Assembly (NCBI RefSeq): GCF_000243715.2
Contig: NZ_AHMO02000011.1
Span: 186,001 to 250,000, forward strand
Reading direction: 5' to 3'
Source of the DNA: Leptospira broomii serovar Hurstbridge str. 5399
GTDB lineage: Bacteria; Spirochaetota; Leptospiria; Leptospirales; Leptospiraceae
DNA: 64,000 bases
In this document: positions 57,752-64,000 of the stretch, one piece after another
How positions within the stretch are numbered: the stretch's first letter is position 1
Layout of the letters: every line of letters starts with the position of its first letter
Notes under the pieces: generated by a model
Database searches by the model: none
Told to the model about the DNA's origin: nothing
What the model saw: the letters and a program-made list of their open reading frames with translations, nothing else
Made by a program: the position numbers and the translations under genes

Positions 57752-58183
57752 CTAACGAGCAAAAAGTTCTTGCGAATCGAATTGCGTAAAATAGGGAAAC
57801 GGTCTTCCCTTATCATCTAAACAGACGTAAGTGATCGTACAATCGATAATCTCGCGGACTTCCTTCCTTTTTTGGCTTTTAGAAATTGAAGCATTGCGAA
57901 TGGTTATGGAACTCTTTCCGATTTTCTCTATTTTCGAGAAAATCTGTATAATATCGCCGGACAATCCGGGACTTTTGAAAACGACGTCATCCATACTAAC
58001 CGTTACGATATTCGAGTATCGTATTTTTTCCATGACGAACATTGCACACCCTTCATCAATCCAGGCTAACATTTGACCGCCGAAGAGAAATCCGTGTTGA
58101 TTCAGGTCTCGGGACATCACTATATGCTGGGTGCTCAGTTCCATCCCTTCCAGTTTCTTATCTAAGAAGACTTCCAAATTCAA
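57752..58183 (-). CDS. Hotdog-fold acyl-CoA thioesterase
   Basis: 143 residues from TTG 58183, one base after the nth stop and preceded by GAGGAA. The hotdog core is [23 protein letters not shown], the family's G.lfGG.ll.w.De segment, followed by strands [36 protein letters not shown], as in YciA/BFIT-type acyl-CoA thioesterases. It hydrolyses acyl-CoA to fatty acid and CoA; chain length unknown. An upstream frame from 58261 lies wholly inside nth, and ATG 58144 would remove the start of the domain. Sits in the nth-uvrC run. Confidence 0.85.
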   Translation of the reverse strand: MNLEVFLDKKLEGMELSTQHIVMSRDLNQHGFLFGGQMLAWIDEGCAMFVMEKIRYSNIVTVSMDDVVFKSPGLSGDIIQIFSKIEKIGKSSITIRNASISKSQKRKEVREIIDCTITYVCLDDKGRPFPYFTQFDSQELFAR

Positions 58184-58184
58184 T

Positions 58185-58922
58185 TCATTCCTCCTCGATT
58201 TTTGCGGCCGACTTACCCTGAGTCGATGATGGGCAAATCTTTCCCAACACGCATTCGTCACAAAATGTATGATGCGCTTTGCAATAACGTCGACCCAAAA
58301 AGATAAAATACAACGAAAGATCCATCCAATGATCGGGCTGAACGACTTTCATTAAATCCTTCTCGACCTTGATCGGATCGGTTTGATTTGTCAGCCCTAA
58401 CTTTTTGGAAACACGTTTTACATGCGTATCCACGACGAAACCTTCAGAGATGCCGTGTATCTCGTTCAAAACCACGTTCGCAGTCTTACGACCGATACCA
58501 GGCAGTTGAATAAGCTCGGAAATCGTGTTCGGTAATTTGCCTTTATACTCTTTTAAAAGCGTTTTAGCAAAATTGACCACTGACTTGGCTTTATTCTTAT
58601 AGAAGCCTGTGGAGTAGATGATCTCTTCGATTTTTTTGAGAGGAGCCTTTGCTAATGATTCTAAGCTAGGATAGGCTGCGAATAAACGCGGAGCAACTTC
58701 GTTCACTCTCGCATCCGTACATTGTGCGGAAAGAATGACTGAAATCGCGAACTCGTAGTCTTTTTGGTAGTTTAAAGGAGAATTTACTTCCCCGAACTCT
58801 CCCCGTAACAGGGAGCAAATTCGGGAAACGTACTTGGATGTTGGAACAAACTCAGGCTTTGGCTGCCTGTTTTTCGATTCCGACGTATTTTTTGGGGGCA
58901 AGAGCTTGTAAAGAACCGCCAT
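58185..58922 (-). CDS. nth: Endonuclease III (DNA glycosylase/AP lyase)
   Basis: 245 residues. Removes oxidised pyrimidines and cuts the AP site. [11 protein letters not shown], HhH motif [15 protein letters not shown], catalytic Asp in [13 protein letters not shown] and the 4Fe-4S loop C-X6-C-X2-C-X5-C ([17 protein letters not shown]) are all visible. The start is not clear: ATG 58922 is the nearest good start but overlaps the end of rpmB by 71 bases; no ATG, GTG or TTG lies between the rpmB stop and the conserved part. The stop abuts the thioesterase TTG. Alternative unusual starts are possible. Confidence 0.93.
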   Translation of the reverse strand: MAVLYKLLPPKNTSESKNRQPKPEFVPTSKYVSRICSLLRGEFGEVNSPLNYQKDYEFAISVILSAQCTDARVNEVAPRLFAAYPSLESLAKAPLKKIEEIIYSTGFYKNKAKSVVNFAKTLLKEYKGKLPNTISELIQLPGIGRKTANVVLNEIHGISEGFVVDTHVKRVSKKLGLTNQTDPIKVEKDLMKVVQPDHWMDLSLYFIFLGRRYCKAHHTFCDECVLGKICPSSTQGKSAAKIEEE

Positions 58923-59133
58923 TGTCTTTAATCGCGGCCTTGATTCCTTTTTTACGAAGAGTACGGAGGGCACGAGTAGAAATTCGTACGGTCACCCAGC
59001 GGTTTTCATCTTCTAAAAAGATCCGCTTTTTGATCAGGTTGATTTTCCAGGTTCTACGGGTCTTAAGGTGAGAATGGGAAACATTATTCCCAGCAATGGT
59101 ACCTTTCCCGGTAACGACACACTTTCTGGCCAT
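58852..59133 (-). CDS. rpmB: 50S ribosomal protein L28
   Basis: 93 residues, typical L28: [32 protein letters not shown], then [14 protein letters not shown]. The C-terminal tail ([17 protein letters not shown]) is slightly longer than in E. coli (78 residues), and the N-terminal Cys/Gly pattern is similar to zinc-type L28 but with only one Cys. ATG at 59133 has almost no untranslated leader: the promoter -10 is 6 bases upstream (separate entry). The gene heads the long minus-strand run through nth to uvrC and perhaps on to the PLD gene. Confidence 0.97.
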   Translation of the reverse strand: MARKCVVTGKGTIAGNNVSHSHLKTRRTWKINLIKKRIFLEDENRWVTVRISTRALRTLRKKGIKAAIKDNGGSLQALAPKKYVGIEKQAAKA

Positions 59134-59139
59134 ATTGCG

Positions 59140-59170
59140 ACTATAATTTTCTGTATGGGGAAGCTGTCAA
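59140..59170 (-). promoter_or_regulatory. Sigma70-type promoter of rpmB, apparently leaderless
   Basis: On the minus strand TTGACA (59170-59165), a 19-base spacer and TATAGT (59145-59140) are close to consensus. The next seven bases reach the ATG at 59133, so transcription would begin at or next to the start codon. No Shine-Dalgarno is available, consistent with a leaderless mRNA. Confidence 0.6.
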
Positions 59171-59248
59171 GAAAACGATTCTTCCAATGTATTTTTTGCC
59201 TAAGGTGTAGCATTTTCGGGTTAGTAAATCCGGATGGAATTAGAATTC

Positions 59249-59679
59249 GCAATTAGGATCGGAATTCTCATTCATGAAAGCCGAAAACTGTGCGGGAGGA
59301 TTGCGATTTGTAGGAACTTCTACACCCCAGATGATCCAATTCCAATGGAATCATAATTCGCAATTAGGATCGGAATTCTCATTCATGAAAGCCGAAAACT
59401 GTGCAGGAGGATCGCGATTTGTAGGAACTTCTACACCCCAGATGATCCAATTCCAATGGAATCATAATTCGCAATTAGGATCGGAATTCTCATTCATGAA
59501 AGCCGAAAACTGTGCGGGAGGATTGCGATTTGTAGGAACTTCTACACCCCAGATGATCCAATTCCAATGGAATCATAATTCGCAATTAGGACCCGAATTC
59601 TCATTCATGAAAACCGAAAACTGTGCGGGAGGATTGCGATTTGTAGGAACTTCTACACCCCAGATGATCCAATTCCAAT
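59249..59679. repeat. Four-copy 111-bp tandem repeat (VNTR-like)
   Basis: Units begin at 59249, 59360, 59471 and 59582, exactly 111 bases apart; the fourth is cut at about 59679. Copies differ at only a few positions (for example GGATTG/GGATCG and GGATCGG/GGACCCG). Each contains the palindrome-like TTTGTAGGAACTTCTACACC. Because 111 is a multiple of 3, an ORF (59274-59699) of 37-residue repeats stays open, but it has no clear ribosome-binding site and ends over the convergent LOG gene, so I treat it as non-coding. The flanking 59171-59248 holds nothing recognisable. Confidence 0.85.
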
Positions 59680-59695
59680 TCGTCGACGCCTATGG

Positions 59696-60472
59696 TTAGT
59701 CCTCGAACGGGACTTTTTTCTTCAAAACTTCCAGCACCTCGTTAGGCTCGTCGCAATACGTTATTAAATTAATGTCGTCCGGATCGATCAGCCCATATTC
59801 TTTCATTGGACCAATATGAAACACCTGGTCCCAGTATTTTCTCCCATACATAATCACCGGAATTTTCAGATTATTTCTGCCGGTTTGAATTAAGGTAAGA
59901 GTTTCGAAAAGTTCATCCACCGTACCAAATCCGCCCGGGAAGACTACGATTCCCTTGGAAAGTCGTAAAAACCAAAGCTTACGCATAAAAAAGTAGTGAA
60001 ACTCGATGCTAATTTTAGGATCAGCAAAGGCATTTATAGTTTGTTCAAACGGAAGCCTGATATTCAAGCCGAGACTCGGACCTCCCCCTTCCACCGCTCC
60101 ACGATTAGCAGCTTCCATAATTCCGGGACCACCCCCCGTACAGACTGCCATCCTTCGAACCTCTTTAGAGATTTCCTTTCCCCAAAGCGTGATCAATCTT
60201 GCGGTCTCTCTTGCTTCCTCGTAATAGCGAACCAATTCGCCTTGCTTCTCATGTAGTCTCAATTCCTTGGGAGTCAATTTTTCACGCAACTTATCTCTTG
60301 CCGCGTACTCCTCAGTGCTCAAAATTCTCGCGGATCCGAAAATACAAATCGTATCTTTAATTTTTGCGTCTCGAAATAGAGCTTGAGGATAATTAATTTC
60401 GGCCAAAACCCGAAGGTGAAACGCATCTACGGAATGTAAAAATTCCTCGTTTTCAAAGGCTGCCCTTCCCAT
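59696..60472 (-). CDS. LOG-family Rossmann protein (TIGR00730 type)
   Basis: 258 residues. Signature segments of the LOG/lysine-decarboxylase-like family: CTGGGPGIMEAANRGAVEGG (about 112-131) and PGGFGTVDELFETL (about 175-188). Members cleave the N-glycosidic bond of nucleoside monophosphates (phosphoribohydrolase; LOG enzymes release active cytokinins in plants) and related bacterial enzymes act on AMP or modified nucleotides. The size is at the upper end, with an N-terminal helix of about 35 residues. Stop codon overlaps the edge of the tandem-repeat ORF. No operon partner. Confidence 0.85.
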   Translation of the reverse strand: MGRAAFENEEFLHSVDAFHLRVLAEINYPQALFRDAKIKDTICIFGSARILSTEEYAARDKLREKLTPKELRLHEKQGELVRYYEEARETARLITLWGKEISKEVRRMAVCTGGGPGIMEAANRGAVEGGGPSLGLNIRLPFEQTINAFADPKISIEFHYFFMRKLWFLRLSKGIVVFPGGFGTVDELFETLTLIQTGRNNLKIPVIMYGRKYWDQVFHIGPMKEYGLIDPDDINLITYCDEPNEVLEVLKKKVPFED

Positions 60473-60576
60473 ATTCCATCCTTGTTCTTATTACTTTCTA
60501 TTAGTATCGTCCGACTCCGTATAGGGCTCGGAACTAAAGCTTGCCTGAAAAAGGGTTCTTCCATATCCTTTTCCCA

Positions 60577-61680
60577 ATGACTCCCTTTTCCGGCTTCGGA
60601 AAAAGACTTCGATCCAAGTTTGTTCGGTACGTCTATCTCCTCGATACGAAATTTCGCGCGGGTAAGATCAGACTCGAAAAAAAATTAGAACCTTACATTT
60701 TGGAAAAAAGGATTTCGGAGAGGATTCAAGCAATCGGATCCGTACAAACTGAAGCGGAACCGGATTGGTCCCAAAATCTACCTCCTTTTACGTATTGGGA
60801 ATCTCAAGAAGAAACGGTCTTTCCGAACGCAAAGCGGAAGGTAAGAACGAAAACGTTTCAAAGAACCCGCCCCTGGCTTTTCTGGGCCTTTCTCCCCTGG
60901 AAAAAGAGAGCATTAGACGCAAATCCTCTTTCACTAGGATTTTCTCCTATAGACCAAGATTCCGCCTATCCCGTTAATTCTCGAAAATTAAAGAAATCGT
61001 CTTTCCGAAGTAAGCCGTATTTCTGGGAGGCTTGGTTTCCTCAAATTTCTACCTTAACCTTGTCTCCTCTCGTTATTTGGGAGGCGGAAGTAAAAGATTC
61101 GACATTCAAAGATTGCCTTCCGGAGACCATCATACCGTTCGGAACGCCGGGAAAATGGAAGGTTAGAATCTACTCGATGAGAGTGCTAAGCCATCAATTG
61201 GGGTCGCTGTACGAAGATTTTTATCCAAGCCCGTATACGGTTCATCGATCCGAAGTTTGGGTCTTCGGATATCCCCAAGGCCCGGAGATCCATACCGAAG
61301 AATTAAAATTATATCCGTTAGGAGTCTGGTTGCAGCCTAGCTTCTTGCAAGATGAGGCACCAAGATTAAGAGTCGGATTACCCTTCCGAACGGGAGAAAC
61401 GTCCTGGCAGATTCAAGGAAAGATAGTGTCGATACGGATCCGAGAATTGCAATGGAATTGGAAACAGGACGAAAATCCCTTACAAATTCAACCGAATTTC
61501 TCTTCGCCGCATATCGCATTAGGAAAGCATAATATTCGATTGGTTCCGGAATCGTATCGTCCGGACGTATCCGAAGCCTACTTATTTAAGAGAGCCTTAG
61601 TCTCGGATCCTAAATTTCTCCATCGTTCCATCCCTTCTAAAAATCGTTCGGGCGTTTCCCCGAAACCGACACGAATATAA
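60577..61680 (+). CDS. Hypothetical Trp/Pro-rich protein
   Basis: 367 residues from ATG 60577; TTG 60541 is an alternative. No signal peptide or clear membrane helix. It begins with a basic helix (FRAGKIRLEKKLEPYILEKRISERIQAIG), then a region rich in Trp, Phe and Pro (PWLFWAFLPWKKR) and beta-like segments (VRIYSMRVLSHQLGSLYEDFYPSPYTVHRSEVW). I recognise no family. Its 3' end overlaps the convergent aminotransferase by 103 bases, unusually long, so one of the two C-termini may be a recent extension. Confidence 0.6.
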   Translation: MTPFSGFGKRLRSKFVRYVYLLDTKFRAGKIRLEKKLEPYILEKRISERIQAIGSVQTEAEPDWSQNLPPFTYWESQEETVFPNAKRKVRTKTFQRTRPWLFWAFLPWKKRALDANPLSLGFSPIDQDSAYPVNSRKLKKSSFRSKPYFWEAWFPQISTLTLSPLVIWEAEVKDSTFKDCLPETIIPFGTPGKWKVRIYSMRVLSHQLGSLYEDFYPSPYTVHRSEVWVFGYPQGPEIHTEELKLYPLGVWLQPSFLQDEAPRLRVGLPFRTGETSWQIQGKIVSIRIRELQWNWKQDENPLQIQPNFSSPHIALGKHNIRLVPESYRPDVSEAYLFKRALVSDPKFLHRSIPSKNRSGVSPKPTRI

Positions 61681-62720
61681 CCTTCCGTCTCGAAGTCCAA
61701 TCCTGGTAAAACGAAAACCCCCGCCTTCTCAAAGAGCATATCCGCGTACGCCTTCGAAGCCAATCCCTTTGTCAATTTTGGAAAGCCTACGATCCCTCCT
61801 GCCGGAGATCGAAACGTATCTAATCCGGGTAAATCCGATGCGCACTCCGAAAAGAAAGTAATGTTGCGATTCAAGTTGCTACGAATTAGCTTCTGTAATT
61901 CTTTCCGTTTACGAAGAATTTGCAATGCCAGAAATTCCGAAATCGGCGAGACGGTATGAGTCAGATAATCTTTCATGGAGCGAGCCTTTTCGATAAATTC
62001 CCTCGGCCCGACTAACCAGCCGATCCGAAGCCCCATTACCCCGAAGCATTTCGTTATCGATCCGGTAGCGATACTTCGATCGGAAATTCCAATACCTGTC
62101 CAACCTAATTCCGAATCTCCGTCCTGAAATCTGTAATGCTCGTCAAAGAGCATCCAAGTTCCTTCTTTCGATCCGAAATTTACTTCTCTTAACGTTTTAC
62201 GATCGGATTCAGTGGTAGAAATCCCGGTCGGGTTATGGGGATGGTTGAGTATTACGAGTTTAGGATGTTCTTCGAATAAACTTCGAATATTTTTCTCTCC
62301 AAAACCTAGTTCAGCCTCGTCCATGCGATCCAAAAGACTGACGGTATTTAATCGAGCATCTCGGAATAAAGGTATTTCATAGAGAGCTTGAAAAGCCGGC
62401 CAGAATAAGGAAACGGTATCTCCTTTTTCAACCAGCAAACAAAAGGCGAGAAAAAGCGCCTCACCTGTACCTGTAGTAATCAATACTTGATCCGGTGAAA
62501 TATTCGGATAAAGCGCGACAATCTCTTCTCGTAGGTCGACTCGTCCTTGGTTGGGGGAATCTGCCAAGGAAAGCGAGCCTAGTTCTCTTAGATCCAGTCT
62601 TAGTAAGGACGCAAGTTCCGAGAGATATAAATTTCGAATTCCACTTTCCCCCAAATTGCAAGGCGCATTGGTTCTAAATCGTTCTAGTCGATCTTCGATA
62701 AAGAAATCGCGCAAGCCCAT
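61578..62720 (-). CDS. PLP-dependent aminotransferase (class I/II)
   Basis: 380 residues, fold type I. Segments: TGTGEALFLAFCLL (cofactor phosphate side), ILNHPHNPTGIST with the conserved Asn, LFDEHYRF with Asp, and ATGSITKCFGVMGLRIGWLVG with the Schiff-base Lys. The C-terminal Arg that holds the substrate carboxylate lies in the GYIRVGFGETPERF segment. The order resembles the broad class I/II group that includes MalY/PatB-like and aspartate/aromatic transaminases; the exact substrate cannot be told. It has a 103-base tail-to-tail overlap with the preceding hypothetical, and is 21 bases downstream of the next small membrane gene on the same strand. Confidence 0.88.
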   Translation of the reverse strand: MGLRDFFIEDRLERFRTNAPCNLGESGIRNLYLSELASLLRLDLRELGSLSLADSPNQGRVDLREEIVALYPNISPDQVLITTGTGEALFLAFCLLVEKGDTVSLFWPAFQALYEIPLFRDARLNTVSLLDRMDEAELGFGEKNIRSLFEEHPKLVILNHPHNPTGISTTESDRKTLREVNFGSKEGTWMLFDEHYRFQDGDSELGWTGIGISDRSIATGSITKCFGVMGLRIGWLVGPREFIEKARSMKDYLTHTVSPISEFLALQILRKRKELQKLIRSNLNRNITFFSECASDLPGLDTFRSPAGGIVGFPKLTKGLASKAYADMLFEKAGVFVLPGLDFETEGYIRVGFGETPERFLEGMERWRNLGSETKALLNK

Positions 62721-62741
62721 ATGGAGCGAGACTCGGACAGC

Positions 62742-63107
62742 TTACGAAAGAAGCAAGGCGAAAGCGCCGAAAAAGGAGAATAGAAACAAAGCCACAAGTA
62801 TCCAGCCTAGCCAGAGCAAAAAAAATCTGAGATCCTTCAATGCAAATAGAAGCTGCTCGGGATCCTTTCCTTCCAGAGCAAGCGTCCGCTTAAAAGAAAC
62901 GGACGCACTATAGCAAAGAATTCCTAGGATAAACGTCAGTAACGCCGAGCTCGCCGAAACGACGATTTTTCCAGGGTTTTCCATAAAAAAAGCTCCGAAT
63001 GCTAAAGCTCCGGAAAGTAAGAATAGGACGATTGCAATATTCCGAAGTAAACCTCGGAGAGAGTCCAATTCTCTATGCTGATCTCTCGAAAATTCGGTTG
63101 ATTCCAT
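62742..63107 (-). CDS. Small three-helix membrane protein, hypothetical
   Basis: 121 residues. Charged N-terminus with HRELDSLRGLLRN, then helices at about 23-43 (IAIVLFLLSGALAFGAFF), 50-70 (IVVSASSALLTFILGILCY) and 95-120 (FFLLWLGWILVALFLFSFFGAFALL), with a charged loop (LALEGKDPEQLLFALKDLR) between 2 and 3. No family recognised. It precedes the aminotransferase by 21 bases on the same strand and is divergent from the phosphohexomutase gene. Confidence 0.65.
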   Translation of the reverse strand: MESTEFSRDQHRELDSLRGLLRNIAIVLFLLSGALAFGAFFMENPGKIVVSASSALLTFILGILCYSASVSFKRTLALEGKDPEQLLFALKDLRFFLLWLGWILVALFLFSFFGAFALLLS

Positions 63108-63182
63108 ACTTTTAGAATCGGCGAAAAAACGGGTTGAACCAGGGGGAAACCGGATTTTTATGAAAATAGACGATAGTTAGGC

Positions 63183-64000
63183 ATGATGATGAATCAAGAG
63201 AGCGCAAATATAGAAGCCTGGACACGGAAACCGTTTTCGGTTAGCGTACAAAAGGAAGCCTCGGACGTTTTAGACAAATTCGGAAAGGGTGTTAAGGGAC
63301 TCGAAATCGAAGCCTTTACTGTCCCTCTGGAGTTTGGGACCGGAGGAATCCGGGGTCGTATCGGAAACGGAATCGGTCGAATGAACGAGTATACCGTCGG
63401 CCGAGCCGCTCTAGGTTTTTCCAGATATCTGGTAAAGAAGTCCAAAAAACCTGTACTTGTAATCGCATATGATTCAAGACGTCGATCTCGCGAATTTGCG
63501 GAAGTGACGGCAGGAATTGCCGCCTCCTACGGAATCAAGGTCTATTTATTTCCCGAAGTCGCGCCCACTCCGTTACTATCGTATGCGGTTAGATATTATA
63601 AGGCCACCGGAGGGGTCGTCTTAACCGCCTCTCATAATCCGCCGGAATATAACGGTTTCAAAGCTTATCTTTCAAAGGGAGAACAGCTAGTACCGCCCGA
63701 CGATAAGAAAATCATAGGCCTGATCGAATCAATCCAGGATTGGAATGAAATTAAGATCATATCCAGCAAAGATGCTCAATACAAGAAATTCGTGAGAAAG
63801 GTGGAACCCGCATGCTTTGCTTCCTACTTAAAGGATTTAAAGAAAGCGGGAATCCAATCCGATCGAGTGACCACCAAGCAAAGAGCTTCCTTAAAATTGG
63901 TATATTCTCCGTTACATGGGACAGGCGGAAAATATATGAAATTTTTATTAAATACATTCGGTTACAAACAAGTCACTCTCGTTCCGGAACAGAAGGATCC
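63183..64000 (+). CDS. Phosphoglucomutase/phosphomannomutase, 5' part
   Basis: An open frame from three consecutive ATGs (63183, 63186, 63189; AGG seven bases before the third) that runs off the window edge, so it is partial: about 272 of an expected 550-600 residues. Family marks: EFGTGGIRGRIGNG near the start, AYDSRRRSREFA, and the active-site serine loop LTASHNPPEYNGFK (Ser150). The later SPLHGTGGKYMK is the second domain. Interconverts hexose 1- and 6-phosphates. The domain-1 features place it with PGM2/yeast-like mutases rather than GlmM. No end is available here. Confidence 0.92.
   Translation, partial: MMMNQESANIEAWTRKPFSVSVQKEASDVLDKFGKGVKGLEIEAFTVPLEFGTGGIRGRIGNGIGRMNEYTVGRAALGFSRYLVKKSKKPVLVIAYDSRRRSREFAEVTAGIAASYGIKVYLFPEVAPTPLLSYAVRYYKATGGVVLTASHNPPEYNGFKAYLSKGEQLVPPDDKKIIGLIESIQDWNEIKIISSKDAQYKKFVRKVEPACFASYLKDLKKAGIQSDRVTTKQRASLKLVYSPLHGTGGKYMKFLLNTFGYKQVTLVPEQKD

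Noticed and set aside
59249..59679. CRISPR array
   Set aside because: The units are contiguous 111-bp near-identical copies, not short repeats separated by unique spacers.
59274..59699. ORF of four 37-residue repeats
   Set aside because: It stays open only because the tandem-repeat period is a multiple of 3; there is no clear initiation signal and it runs over the stop of the LOG gene. Treated as a non-coding repeat, though translation is not excluded.

Overview
The window looks like chromosomal core DNA of a Leptospira species (Spirochaetes). This rests on protein style and gene content: lipoproteins with a relaxed lipobox, an A2M/PBP1C pair, a cNMP-binding patatin, a DUF4254-GT9 pair, and a recA preceded by a TTTG-N5-CAAA box of the kind known for leptospiral LexA. 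GC is moderate (low to mid 40s by eye), which fits the saprophytic or intermediate clades better than L. interrogans. I see no rRNA, tRNA, insertion sequence, prophage or CRISPR array. About 50 genes are packed closely on both strands, many with overlapping or touching ends.

Layout. 1-385: intergenic repeat material. 386-5733: a lipoprotein, MgtE Mg2+ transporter, OmpA-like protein, CDF metal exporter and an acyl-CoA dehydrogenase-like protein. 5786-13868: uvrA, an SppA-type protease, Sua5/TsaC, a GH18 protein and a queuosine-precursor transporter. 14031-18246: VOC protein, leuA and fadH-like reductase, ending in a long nested terminator. 18708-23955: small hypothetical, SlyD-like FKBP, UvrD/PcrA helicase, SprT-like peptidase, then a small ORF, a four-histidine b561-like membrane protein and YceI. 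23964-36761 (minus): MoxR/VWA pair, PBP1C and alpha-2-macroglobulin, TldE/TldD. 36821-43712: a HIT protein with an unusual start, two hypotheticals, recA (SOS box and clear terminator), argC, an acyl-CoA synthetase and a nucleosidase-like protein. 43719-50058: NTE/patatin and a cell-surface glycan group (DUF4254, GT9, GT4, O-antigen-ligase-like).

50014-59133 (minus) reads as one long run: rpmB, nth, thioesterase, RF-like protein, uvrC, then three coupled exported proteins (lamin-tail-domain protein, predicted outer-membrane protein, PLD-family lipoprotein). 59249-59679 is a four-copy 111-bp tandem repeat. It is followed by a LOG-family protein, a hypothetical, an aminotransferase, a small membrane protein and the 5' part of a phosphohexomutase gene that runs off the window.

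The best candidates for something undescribed are: the LTD/outer-membrane/PLD operon, whose first ribosome-binding site can be hidden in a hairpin; the b561-like/YceI unit with its tiny upstream ORF; the apparently leaderless rpmB promoter; the HIT gene lacking an ATG/GTG/TTG start at its natural N-terminus; and the composite palindromic intergenic repeats. DNA repair is well represented (uvrA, uvrC, uvrD-like, nth, recA).
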